A stretch of 22,489 nucleotides of DNA from JAVBNF01 sp031551725 (lineage in GTDB: Bacteria > Bacteroidota > Bacteroidia > Bacteroidales > P3). Under the pieces are notes generated by a model. It saw nothing but the letters and a program-made list of their open reading frames with translations. It made no database searches and was not told the origin of the DNA. A program made the translations under genes and the position numbers. This document shows positions 1 through 6,955 of the stretch, one piece after another. Position 1 is the stretch's first letter, and the number at the start of each line of letters is the position of its first letter. Location: the NCBI GenBank assembly GCA_031551725.1, contig JAVBNF010000015.1:1-22489 (forward strand), written 5' to 3'.

Positions 1-1181
1 TCGCGAACATCCGTCATTGTTTTGATAGCACCAACAGCTTCATTGCCGGCAATTGTAGTTAAAACAGGTACTTCTTTGAGTGTGAAAACATGTGTTTCGG
101 ATAATTGTCCGCAATATATCGGATTGGTGGCTGTTATAAGAATTGTAAATGTTTTATCAACAATCGGACTGGTAATAGTAAACGTTACAGATGCGGAAGC
201 TGTTCCGTTTCCGGAAATGGATACCGTTGGCGCACTTGATGTTGTGTAACTCTTAACACTAACGGTATATGTCCAATTCCCGGTAGAAGCAGGAATCGAT
301 AAGTTATACGTTCTTGTTTTGGTACCCGTAAGAATACCTATTTCATTCCATACCGGAATATTTTCGCAAGAAGCAGGAATAGCGGAAAAAACAATCGGAA
401 AACTATCCTTACAAACGCCTTCCACACAACGCACGGATAGTGCGTCGGAAGCAGATTGAGAAGCATTTCGAGTAATCGTTCCACCGGAAAAGCTGCGGGA
501 AACGACAGCAGTACCGCTTCCCGAACTTGTCCAAAAATAGGCCTTCGAACCACGATCGGCAAAAACGCCGGTATAATCCCTCCGCCCTGCATTCAGAACC
601 TGTAAACTTGAAAAATTATTTGATAAAGCAGTTGCTAAATTACTCCATTCGACATCACTCGGCAAATGCCAGCCGCTTGGACAAACCCCTTGCTCACCGG
701 CATTGGTTGTTGTCACGGCACTTGTGCCGTTGTTTTGTCCGTAAGCCGTCCAAAAAGGATAGAGCGCCCCCTCAAACTCGCAAAGCAAAGGATCGGCCTG
801 CGAAGTAGTCGTTGTATTTGGCGACGTAGAGAACGGGCCGGGCCCCGGACAATAAAAGGTTTTCTGTAAATTCGTGCCCGGTGCGGCAATATTTCCGGTA
901 ATAGGCCGGTATCCATAAACATAATTCAGCAATCCCTTGCTATACCGTAAATTCTCCGCCATCCAGCGTTTGCCATCGGGCATAATCACAGTTTTGTAGG
1001 TTTCGCCATCGCGAGGGTCGGTAAACGTGCCGCCCTCGGTTTGAGCGAGGATTGAGAAGGCAAAGCAGAAATGCAGAAGTGCAAAAATGCAGAAGACGGT
1101 CATTTTTCTGCATTTCTGCGCTCTTGCGCTTCTGCATTCTTGCATTTTTGCATTCCTGCCACGAAGTAATTGTGTTTTCAT
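1..1181 (-). CDS. FISUMP-domain secreted protein, 3' end outside window
   Basis: The minus-strand frame is open from an ATG at 1181 to the window edge (393 complete codons), so the C-terminus is missing. A hydrophobic signal-peptide core (CIFALLHFCFAFSILAQ) ends near residue 47. Residues about 50-253 carry hallmarks of the FISUMP (Fibrobacter succinogenes major paralogous) domain: DPRDGETYKTV, WMAENLRY, CPSGWHLPSDVEW and ALSVRCVE. After this come Thr/Ser-rich, beta-sandwich-like stretches. FISUMP proteins are usually exported surface proteins of unknown function. With porD and porX in the window, type IX export is possible, but the sorting domain would lie outside. The start is uncertain. ATG 1181 has an A/T-rich leader but gives a basic, Cys-rich N-region encoded by a short-period repeat; an internal ATG at 1103 (MTVFCIF) would also give a signal peptide. 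Confidence 0.85.
   Translation of the reverse strand, partial: MKTQLLRGRNAKMQECRSARAQKCRKMTVFCIFALLHFCFAFSILAQTEGGTFTDPRDGETYKTVIMPDGKRWMAENLRYSKGLLNYVYGYRPITGNIAAPGTNLQKTFYCPGPGPFSTSPNTTTTSQADPLLCEFEGALYPFWTAYGQNNGTSAVTTTNAGEQGVCPSGWHLPSDVEWSNLATALSNNFSSLQVLNAGRRDYTGVFADRGSKAYFWTSSGSGTAVVSRSFSGGTITRNASQSASDALSVRCVEGVCKDSFPIVFSAIPASCENIPVWNEIGILTGTKTRTYNLSIPASTGNWTYTVSVKSYTTSSAPTVSISGNGTASASVTFTITSPIVDKTFTILITATNPIYCGQLSETHVFTLKEVPVLTTIAGNEAVGAIKTMTDVR
1065..1159. repeat. Short-period imperfect inverted repeat in the 5' coding end
   Basis: Units built on TGCAGAA / TGCAAAAA recur every 8-11 bp. On the plus strand they read as AATGCAGAAG-type units from 1065 to 1094. From 1106 to 1159 they read as the complementary TTCTGCATTT-type units. 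The arms are imperfectly complementary (about 21 of 27 positions in one alignment). The repeat overlaps the encoded N-region and signal peptide of the FISUMP protein. Confidence 0.7.
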
Positions 1182-1216
1182 GTTGTGTATATTTATTTGT
1201 TAATCATTTTCTAACA

Positions 1217-1231
1217 AGCCCCGAAGGGGCT
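1217..1231. repeat. Perfect GC-rich hairpin in the FISUMP leader
   Basis: AGCCCC-GAA-GGGGCT is a perfect 6-bp inverted repeat with a 3-nt loop. It stands out in A/T-rich intergenic DNA and lies 36 nt upstream of the ATG at 1181. From memory, similar CCCCGAAGGGG hairpins are dispersed in many Bacteroidota genomes; a genome search would be needed to show that here. Confidence 0.7.
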
Positions 1232-1248
1232 GTATATGCATAACAAAA

Positions 1249-1410
1249 AAAGCGTGAATTGCAATCTTATTTATAACGAGGTACCGCCAAGCACCTAAGA
1301 GAAAAATAAGACACAACCCACGCCGGACACAGCATGAGCGTATCGCTTATCAATTCCTTCTCTTTGAAAATTTTGGCGGTTTCCGTTATAGGAATTTAAG
1401 CTTACGCTTT
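1249..1410. other. Nested multi-stem structured element in the intergenic leader
   Basis: Five pairs of complementary arms are nested around one centre: 1249-1255 with 1404-1410, 1272-1278 with 1384-1390, 1283-1290 with 1373-1380 (ACCGCCAA / TTGGCGGT), 1297-1303 with 1358-1364, and 1334-1340 with 1344-1350 (one G-U pair, TAT loop). I see no coding frame in it. It fills most of the 346-bp gap between rlmD and the FISUMP gene and would lie in the FISUMP 5' leader. It could be a structured RNA, a regulatory leader, or a copy of a dispersed non-coding repeat. I do not recognise a known RNA family. Confidence 0.6.
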
Positions 1411-1495
1411 CTTTATGTATAATTAATTAGTGTTTTTCTATATTTTTTTATTTTGGTTTCTTGTTAACTTGTCAGCTTGTTAACATTTATTTCCG

Positions 1496-1527
1496 CAAAG
1501 TTATGAATAAATTTTGAAAATACAAAA
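1496..1527 (-). promoter_or_regulatory. Bacteroidota-type promoter for the FISUMP gene
   Basis: Read on the minus strand, TTTTG (1527-1523) is followed after 19 nt by TAACTTTG (1503-1496). This matches the -33/-7 consensus of the Bacteroidota primary sigma factor (TTTG, N17-23, TAnnTTTG). The -33 box touches the rlmD stop codon. The predicted transcript would start near 1489, giving a leader of about 300 nt before the ATG at 1181. Confidence 0.7.
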
Positions 1528-2955
1528 TTACCGTTTCTCCAAATAAACAATATTTTCCACATGATGTGTGTGTGGAAACATATCTACCGGCTGCACTTTT
1601 TTAATTTCATAAGCATCTTTCATTAATTCCAAATCCCGTGCCTGCGTGGCCGAATTACAGCTGATGTAGATAATTTTCGGAGCGCCGATTTTTAAAATTT
1701 GTGCAACCACATCTGCATGCATGCCCGCACGTGGCGGATCGGTAACAATGATGTCGGGCTTTCCATGTTTGGAAACAAAGGCATCATTCAATACATTTAC
1801 CATGTCGCCGGCGAAGAATTCGGTGTTTTCAATTTTGTTGAAAGCCGCGTTTTCTTTGGCATCTTCGATGGCTTCGGGAACGTATTCGATGCCCACTACT
1901 TTTTTTACATACAACGACAAGCATTGCGCAATACTGCCGGTGCCGGTATATAAATCGTAAACCGTTTCGTTGCCTGTGAAATCAACACATTCGGCAGCGG
2001 CGCGATAAAGCTCGAATGCTTGCTGTGTGTTGGTTTGGAAAAAAGATTTTGGTCCGATTTTAAATTGTAAGGTGCGTCCGCCCGTTTTTAATGTCGGAAT
2101 TTCTTCAATAATAAAATCGTTTCCTTTAAAAATATGAATGTCTTGATCGAAAATCGTATCGTTGAATTTTTCGTTCACAACGTAAAGCAACGAAGTGATT
2201 TCAGGAAATTGCGTTTGCAAGTCCTGCATCACAATTTCGATATTTTTATCATCGCGATAAGCGAAAACCACCACCACCATCCAGTGTCCGGTAGATGTGT
2301 TTCGAATCATTACATTACGCAAAAAACCTTCGTGGCTGCGTGGATTGTAGAAACTCAAATCATGTTCAACAGCCGTTTTTTTCAATGCCAAGCGAATGGC
2401 ATTTGAAGGATCAGCTTGAAAATGGCAATAGCGAATGTCTAAAACCTTATCGAACATGCCCGGAATATGAAAGCCCAATGCCCGCGTGTCGCCCGATTGC
2501 GCTTCTTCGCTTTGCATTTCTTCCGGCGTAAACCAACGGCGGTCGCAGAACGTGTATTCTAATTTATTTCTATAAAAACGTGTGTTTTTCGAGGGTAGGA
2601 TAGGAGTCACCTCAGGAATTTCTAAATGTCCGATACGAGTCAGATGATCAACAACCGTTTGTTGTTTGTATGCCAACTGATCTTCGTAAGAAACGTGCTG
2701 CCACTTACAGCCGCCGCAATATCCAAAATGTTCGCAGAATGGTTTCACACGGCGTGGAGAATACTCGTGCACCTTTACGATGCGGCCTTCCATGTATTGC
2801 TTGCGCTTTTTGGTCACTTGTATGTCAACCAAATCACCCGGTGCGGAGAATGGGACAAAAACAACAGCGCCATTCACTTTCGCAAGCGATTTGCCTTCCG
2901 CGGCAAAATCTTCAATGCACACATTTTCTAATATCGGATACTTTTGTTTTCTCAT
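1528..2955 (-). CDS. rlmD: 23S rRNA (uracil-5-)-methyltransferase, RlmD/RumA type
   Basis: SAM-dependent enzyme that converts a conserved 23S rRNA uridine to 5-methyluridine (U1939 in E. coli RlmD; some bacterial homologues also modify U747). An N-terminal TRAM domain (about residues 13-62) is followed by the iron-sulfur cysteines C74, C80, C83 (CEHFGYCGGC) and C177 (IRYC). The C-terminal Rossmann methyltransferase has DLYTGTGSIA for SAM binding, DPPRAGM, and the catalytic Cys in YISCNSATQARDL. I chose ATG 2955 (MRKQKYP) rather than a non-conserved 8-residue upstream extension, giving 475 aa, normal for the family. The gene is the fifth in the leftward series, 73 bp downstream of the SRPBCC gene, across a hairpin. 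Confidence 0.93.
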   Translation of the reverse strand: MRKQKYPILENVCIEDFAAEGKSLAKVNGAVVFVPFSAPGDLVDIQVTKKRKQYMEGRIVKVHEYSPRRVKPFCEHFGYCGGCKWQHVSYEDQLAYKQQTVVDHLTRIGHLEIPEVTPILPSKNTRFYRNKLEYTFCDRRWFTPEEMQSEEAQSGDTRALGFHIPGMFDKVLDIRYCHFQADPSNAIRLALKKTAVEHDLSFYNPRSHEGFLRNVMIRNTSTGHWMVVVVFAYRDDKNIEIVMQDLQTQFPEITSLLYVVNEKFNDTIFDQDIHIFKGNDFIIEEIPTLKTGGRTLQFKIGPKSFFQTNTQQAFELYRAAAECVDFTGNETVYDLYTGTGSIAQCLSLYVKKVVGIEYVPEAIEDAKENAAFNKIENTEFFAGDMVNVLNDAFVSKHGKPDIIVTDPPRAGMHADVVAQILKIGAPKIIYISCNSATQARDLELMKDAYEIKKVQPVDMFPHTHHVENIVYLEKR

Positions 2956-2965
2956 TTGTTTTAAC

Positions 2966-2992
2966 CACAAAGGGCACAAAGTTCACGAAGAA
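2966..2992. repeat. Three tandem 9-bp units upstream of rlmD
   Basis: CACAAAGGG, CACAAAGTT and CACGAAGAA follow one another directly, 10 bp upstream of the rlmD start. Similar CACAAAG-type tandem tracts are, as I recall, common in Bacteroidota spacers. No function is assigned. Confidence 0.6.
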
Positions 2993-2994
2993 CT

Positions 2995-3019
2995 CCTAAC
3001 AGGAGAAAAACCTGTTAGG
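2995..3019. repeat. Perfect 9-bp inverted repeat between the SRPBCC gene and rlmD
   Basis: CCTAACAGG and CCTGTTAGG (9 bp, perfect) flank a 7-nt A-rich loop. The hairpin starts 10 bp after the SRPBCC stop codon on the minus strand. In the direction of transcription it is not followed by a clear T-tract, so a terminator role is weak. It may be a processing site, an attenuator or a dispersed repeat. Confidence 0.6.
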
Positions 3020-3028
3020 TCTTCATTA

Positions 3029-3439
3029 TTATGTATTTAATGTATTTTCCGCGTAACTTTTCAATTGCGCATTCAGAATATTTACAAAATTCGTTAACGG
3101 ATTTTTTACCATCATTCCCAGCATCGGATTGACATCCGCTGCAAATTCAATGGAGCTTACAACTGTTTCGTTTCCTTCAAGTTCAACAGTCATGCTGAAA
3201 TCGAATGGCGACGGTTGTTTTGATTTAATCAAAAGCCTGTTCGGTGCTTGTTTTTCGGCAATTTCCATGGCAATGGTTGCCAAATTCGGAATTGCAAACG
3301 AACATTCGTTTTCAGTCGCATTCCAATTGTTTACTTTATCTTGCGGAACTAAATGTTCGAAGTTTTTAAAATTGGAAATAAAATCAAAAATGTTTTCGGC
3401 GCGACAGTTTATGGTTTCTTTGTTACTGTTGATTTTCAT
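3029..3439 (-). CDS. Small SRPBCC/START-fold protein, function unknown
   Basis: 136 aa with no signal peptide. It resembles the SRPBCC (START/polyketide-cyclase-like) helix-grip superfamily: an N-terminal beta strand, then IFDFISNFKNFEHLVP (the helix pair that opens many such proteins), beta strands in the middle (LLIKSKQPSPFDFSMTVELEG), and a long C-terminal helix (LGMMVKNPLTNFVNILNAQLKSYAENT). This fold binds hydrophobic ligands, but nothing here identifies the ligand. It lies downstream of pyrE, separated by a 110-bp spacer with a long inverted repeat. From memory, a similar small protein often accompanies pyrE in Bacteroidota. Fold assignment is moderately sure; function is unknown. Confidence 0.75.
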   Translation of the reverse strand: MKINSNKETINCRAENIFDFISNFKNFEHLVPQDKVNNWNATENECSFAIPNLATIAMEIAEKQAPNRLLIKSKQPSPFDFSMTVELEGNETVVSSIEFAADVNPMLGMMVKNPLTNFVNILNAQLKSYAENTLNT

Positions 3440-3463
3440 GTTTAAAGATTTGGAAGGTTCAAG

Positions 3464-3538
3464 AAGTTTAGAATGTTTAGGAAGTTCAGAAAGTTTAAAC
3501 GGTTCAAATGACTTGAACTACCTAAACAACCTAAACTT
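3464..3538. repeat. 25-bp imperfect inverted repeat built from a short-period unit
   Basis: The left arm 3464-3488 pairs with 3514-3538 (22 of 25 positions). Each arm is itself periodic: GTTTAG / GTTCA units about every 10 bp. It fills most of the spacer between pyrE and the SRPBCC gene and would form a long hairpin in the leftward transcript. Possible roles are mRNA 3'-end protection, attenuation, or none. Confidence 0.75.
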
Positions 3539-3549
3539 TTAAACTAATT

Positions 3550-4197
3550 TTACATTCTTTCGTCGCTCCATTTTTCCGGGTTTAACCGCCATTCTGCAAG
3601 CGATTGCTGGTCTTTTTCGGAAACGTATTTGCTGGCAATGGCTTCTTCAATCAAAGCTGAATAGTTGGTTAATGTTTGTAAATCGACTTTGGCGGCTTCG
3701 AAATTTTTCTTGGCAACTTCCAATTCATACGTAAAAATTGCAAGCATGCCTTTAACATCGCAACCTGCTTCGCGCAAAGCGTCTACAGCAATCAAGCTGC
3801 TTTTTCCGGTCGAAATTAAATCTTCAATCACAACAACAGAAGCGCCCGGTTTCAAGCTCCCTTCAATTTGATTGTGCATGCCGTGTTTTTTTTCTTCCGG
3901 ACGTACATAAACAAAAGGCAAGCCAAACTCGTGTGCAATTAAAGCGCCTTGTGCAATACCTCCGGTGGCAACGCCTGCAATGCAATCCACTTTACCGAAA
4001 CGCTCGTTGATGATATGTACCATTTGTTGGCGGATATAATTACGAATGTTCGGATAAGAAAGTGTCACGCGATTGTCGCAATAAATCGGAGACTTGCGTC
4101 CCGAGGCCCATGTGAAGGGGGTTTCATTGTTCAATTTTACAGCTTGCACTTCAAGCAAATATTGCGCAGTTTGCGCTGCAACGGTTTTCATGATCAT
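3550..4197 (-). CDS. pyrE: Orotate phosphoribosyltransferase
   Basis: Transfers phosphoribosyl from PRPP to orotate to make OMP in de novo pyrimidine synthesis; cytosolic, usually a dimer. The PRPP-binding signature VVVIEDLISTGKSS is clear, as are FTWASGRKSPIYCDNR near the N-terminus (substrate loop) and VATGGIAQGALIA. I chose ATG 4197 (MIMKTVAAQ, 215 aa); ATG 4191 (MKTVAAQ, 213 aa) is equally possible. A longer reading frame from 4356 would run deep into aspS and is not conserved. The gene starts 14 nt after the aspS stop, so the two are almost certainly co-transcribed. Length is normal. Confidence 0.94.
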   Translation of the reverse strand: MIMKTVAAQTAQYLLEVQAVKLNNETPFTWASGRKSPIYCDNRVTLSYPNIRNYIRQQMVHIINERFGKVDCIAGVATGGIAQGALIAHEFGLPFVYVRPEEKKHGMHNQIEGSLKPGASVVVIEDLISTGKSSLIAVDALREAGCDVKGMLAIFTYELEVAKKNFEAAKVDLQTLTNYSALIEEAIASKYVSEKDQQSLAEWRLNPEKWSDERM

Positions 4198-4211
4198 ATT
4201 TTTATAAATAA

Positions 4212-5957
4212 TTATTTCTTTAAAATTAATTTTAATTCGTCCAATTGCGCTTGACTGATGGATGCCGGTGAGTCGCTCATCACGTCGCGTCCGGCATTGT
4301 TTTTGGGAAATGCAATGAAATCGCGAATAGATTCCGATCCACCGAACAACGAACAAAGACGGTCGAATCCGAATGCCAAACCGCCATGCGGAGGAGCACC
4401 AAATTCGAAAGCGCTCATCAAGAAACCAAACTGTTTTTGTGCTTCTTCGTCGCTAAATCCGAGTACGTTGAACATACGGTTTTGCAACTCGCGATTGTGA
4501 ATACGAATAGAACCGCCGCCAACTTCAACACCATTGATAACCATATCGTATGCTTGCGCGCGAACGGCTCCCGGATTGCTATCAAGCATTGCTAAATCGC
4601 TTAAGTTGGGCGAAGTGAATGGATGGTGTTTTGCGTAAAAACGTTTGCTGTCTTCGTCCCATTCCAACAATGGGAAATCGGTTACCCACAAAGGCGAAAA
4701 TACGTTCGGATCGCGCATGCCCAGGCGTGTGCCCATTTCCAAGCGCAATTCGCAAAGTGCTTTTTGTGTTTTCTCGGTTTTGCCGGCCATGATTAAAATC
4801 AAGTCGCCGGGCTTGGAATTGCAGGCTTCTGCAATTTTTCTCAAATCATCTTCTGTGAAGAATTTATCAACGGAAGATTTTAAATGTCCATCTTCCTCGC
4901 AGCGAATGTGAACCAATCCGGTAGCGCCTATTTGTGGACGTTTTACAAACTCAACGAGTTCATCTATTTGTTTGCGCGAATAAGCGGCACAATTAGGTGC
5001 GCTGATTCCCACAACCAATTCTGCATCATCAAAAACGGAAAAGTTCTTACCTTTTGCAACATCGTTCAATTCCACAAATCTCATTTCGAAACGTGTGTCG
5101 GGCTTGTCGCAACCGTAGTATTTCATGGCGTCGGCATAGGTCATACGCGGAAGTTTGTGGATATCTACACCACGCACTTTTTTGAACAAATGTTTGACCA
5201 AACCTTCAAAAGTTTCGAGCACATCTTCTTGTTTTACGAAACTCATTTCGCAGTCAATTTGGGTAAACTCCGGTTGGCGGTCGGCACGCAAATCTTCATC
5301 GCGGAAGCAGCGTACAATTTGAAAATAACGGTCGAAGCCGGAAACCATCAGCAACTGTTTGTATTGTTGTGGCGATTGCGGAAGCGCATAAAATTCACCT
5401 TCATTCATACGTGAAGGCACCACGAAATCGCGTGCACCTTCGGGCGTTGATTTAATTAAAAAGGGCGTTTCGATTTCTACGAAATTCAAATGATTTAAAT
5501 AATTTCGTGTTTCGATGCCCATTTGATGGCGTAAAATAATGTTTTTGCTTACTTCCGGACGGCGCAAATCCAAATAACGGTAGCGCATACGGAGTTCATC
5601 ACCGCCGTCAGTATGATCTTCAATTGTGAAAGGAGGTGTTTTCGCCGGATTTAAAATCTCCACTTGTCCGACTTCAATTTCAATTTCTCCGGTAGAAATC
5701 TTTGCATTTTTATTGCTGCGTTCAGAAACTTTTCCGACTACGCGAATTACGTATTCACGGCCTAATCCGCGAGCATAATTACACAATTCATCGTCTGTAT
5801 CCATATTGAATACCAGTTGTGTAACGCCGTAGCGGTCGCGCAAATCGATAAAAGTCATGCCGCCTAAGTCGCGCGAACGGTGTACCCATCCGCAAAGCGT
5901 TACTTCTTGTCCGACATTATCAATTGTTAATTCGCCGCAAGTGTGAGATCTTAACAT
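4212..5957 (-). CDS. aspS: Aspartyl-tRNA synthetase
   Basis: Class II synthetase that charges tRNA-Asp. The 581 aa match the bacterial type (about 585-590). The N-terminal OB-fold anticodon-binding domain (about 1-105: LCGWVHRSRDLGGMTFIDLRDR) leads into the catalytic core. That core has motif 2 (FRDEDLRADRQPEFTQIDCEMSF) and motif 3 (GFDRLCSLFGG), with the bacterial GAD insert between them (GDLILIMAG and flanks). The ATG at 5957 is followed directly by the conserved MLRSHTCGEL start. It lies downstream of gpmA across an A/T-rich hairpin and upstream of pyrE. I found no good promoter box in front of it, so read-through from gpmA is likely. Confidence 0.96.
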   Translation of the reverse strand: MLRSHTCGELTIDNVGQEVTLCGWVHRSRDLGGMTFIDLRDRYGVTQLVFNMDTDDELCNYARGLGREYVIRVVGKVSERSNKNAKISTGEIEIEVGQVEILNPAKTPPFTIEDHTDGGDELRMRYRYLDLRRPEVSKNIILRHQMGIETRNYLNHLNFVEIETPFLIKSTPEGARDFVVPSRMNEGEFYALPQSPQQYKQLLMVSGFDRYFQIVRCFRDEDLRADRQPEFTQIDCEMSFVKQEDVLETFEGLVKHLFKKVRGVDIHKLPRMTYADAMKYYGCDKPDTRFEMRFVELNDVAKGKNFSVFDDAELVVGISAPNCAAYSRKQIDELVEFVKRPQIGATGLVHIRCEEDGHLKSSVDKFFTEDDLRKIAEACNSKPGDLILIMAGKTEKTQKALCELRLEMGTRLGMRDPNVFSPLWVTDFPLLEWDEDSKRFYAKHHPFTSPNLSDLAMLDSNPGAVRAQAYDMVINGVEVGGGSIRIHNRELQNRMFNVLGFSDEEAQKQFGFLMSAFEFGAPPHGGLAFGFDRLCSLFGGSESIRDFIAFPKNNAGRDVMSDSPASISQAQLDELKLILKK

Positions 5958-5965
5958 AAATTATG

Positions 5966-6041
5966 AATTAAGAATTATGAATTAAGAATTAAAAAACGAA
6001 GAACAAGAAAAAATCCTAATTCTTAATTTTAATTCTTAATT
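5966..6041. repeat. Near-perfect 25-bp A/T inverted repeat between gpmA and aspS
   Basis: Arms 5966-5991 and 6017-6041 are complementary apart from one extra base. Each arm contains two copies of AATTAAGAATTA, so the element is both tandem and inverted. In the leftward transcript it lies 5 nt after the gpmA stop and would form a long A-U hairpin with a 25-nt purine-rich loop. AATTATGAATT-type tracts are common in Bacteroidota intergenic DNA as far as I recall. It may mark the 3' end of gpmA mRNA. Confidence 0.8.
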
Positions 6042-6046
6042 TTTAA

Positions 6047-6793
6047 TTATTTTGCTTTTCCTTGGTTTGCTACCGCTTCCATTTTCTTTTTCAATTCTTC
6101 CGGATCGCCGAGCAAGTAGTCTTTTTGTAAATTCATATTGTCGTCAAACTCGAAAACGTAAGGAACGGCTGTTGCCAAGTTTAATTCGGAAATATCGGCA
6201 TCGGGAATGTTTTTCAAATATTTGATAATACCGCGCAAACTGTTGCCATGTGCAGCAATGATAATTTCATTGTGCGATTTCATGGCAGTCATGATTTCGT
6301 TTTGCCAATAAGGAAGTGCGCGCTCGATGCAATCTTTCAACGATTCTGTAAGTGGAACTAATTTAGGATCAACTGCTGCGTATTTCTCTTCTTTGCGTGT
6401 ATTTCTCGGGTCATTTTCTTCGATAGGAGCAGGTGGTACGTCGTAGCTGCGGCGCCAGGTTTTTACTTGTTCATCACCATATTTAGCAGCGGTTTCAGCT
6501 TTGTTCAAACCTTGAAGCGAACCATAATGTTTTTCATTCAAGCGCCAGGTTTTTTCTACCGGAATCCACATCATATCCATTTCTTCCAAAACCACATTCA
6601 AAGTTTTAATAGCACGTTTGAGGTAGGAAGTATACGCAACTTCGAATTTGAAACCGTTGGCTTTTAGCAATTTGCCTGCTTCGTGAGCTTCCATCATACC
6701 TGTTTCACTCAAATCAACATCGGTCCAGCCGGTAAATCTATTCTCTTTGTTCCAAACGCTTTCGCCGTGGCGAATTAAAACGACTTTTTTCAT
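6047..6793 (-). CDS. gpmA: 2,3-bisphosphoglycerate-dependent phosphoglycerate mutase
   Basis: Interconverts 3- and 2-phosphoglycerate in glycolysis and gluconeogenesis. The 248 aa match the dPGM family. The phosphohistidine motif LIRHGESVWN has H9 as the catalytic His. NRFTGWTDVDLSETG, YTSYLKRAIKTL, the KHYGSLQGLNKAETAAKYG segment and the second His in IIAAHGNSLRGI are all in place. The start ATG 6793 is preceded by a Bacteroidota-type promoter at 6836-6866. This promoter is back to back with that of rpsA. It heads the leftward series. Confidence 0.96.
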   Translation of the reverse strand: MKKVVLIRHGESVWNKENRFTGWTDVDLSETGMMEAHEAGKLLKANGFKFEVAYTSYLKRAIKTLNVVLEEMDMMWIPVEKTWRLNEKHYGSLQGLNKAETAAKYGDEQVKTWRRSYDVPPAPIEENDPRNTRKEEKYAAVDPKLVPLTESLKDCIERALPYWQNEIMTAMKSHNEIIIAAHGNSLRGIIKYLKNIPDADISELNLATAVPYVFEFDDNMNLQKDYLLGDPEELKKKMEAVANQGKAK

Positions 6794-6835
6794 AGCTATA
6801 AAATTATATTGAATAATACGTACTTAAATAAACGG

Positions 6836-6866
6836 CAAATTTACGAAAAAAATTTTAATTTTTCAA
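6836..6866 (-). promoter_or_regulatory. Promoter for gpmA
   Basis: On the minus strand TTG (6866-6864) is followed after 20 nt by TAAATTTG (6843-6836), a match to the Bacteroidota -33/-7 consensus. The predicted transcript start is near 6829, about 35 nt before the gpmA ATG. It lies close to the rpsA promoter on the other strand. Confidence 0.65.
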
Positions 6867-6876
6867 TTATTCTTTG

Positions 6877-6884
6877 TATCTTTG
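6877..6884 (+). promoter_or_regulatory. Promoter -7 box for rpsA
   Basis: TATCTTTG matches the Bacteroidota -7 box TAnnTTTG. The expected -33 region about 19 nt upstream is only a T-run (6853-6856), so that half is weak. The predicted start is near 6891, giving an rpsA leader of about 88 nt. Confidence 0.65.
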
Positions 6885-6955
6885 CAGTCCTTTTTTATGA
6901 AAGGATCGGAACTTGTTGTTTCGGTGATAATTAACAGAATGTTTAACCTTTTAAC

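Noticed and set aside
22..592. Open frames on both strands at the left edge (75 aa plus, 84 aa minus)
   Set aside because: They are out-of-frame shadows of the minus-strand FISUMP gene, whose own frame is open through the edge and has recognisable domain motifs.
1052..1243. Plus-strand Cys-rich 63-aa frame
   Set aside because: It is produced by translating the TGCAGAA repeat and leader; no promoter or family features.
1249..1410. CRISPR array or tRNA-like element
   Set aside because: No regularly spaced direct repeats and no cloverleaf with T-loop signature; the arms are nested, not serial.
4198..4356. Upstream extension of pyrE
   Set aside because: It lies inside aspS, has no family similarity, and would displace the conserved pyrE N-terminus.
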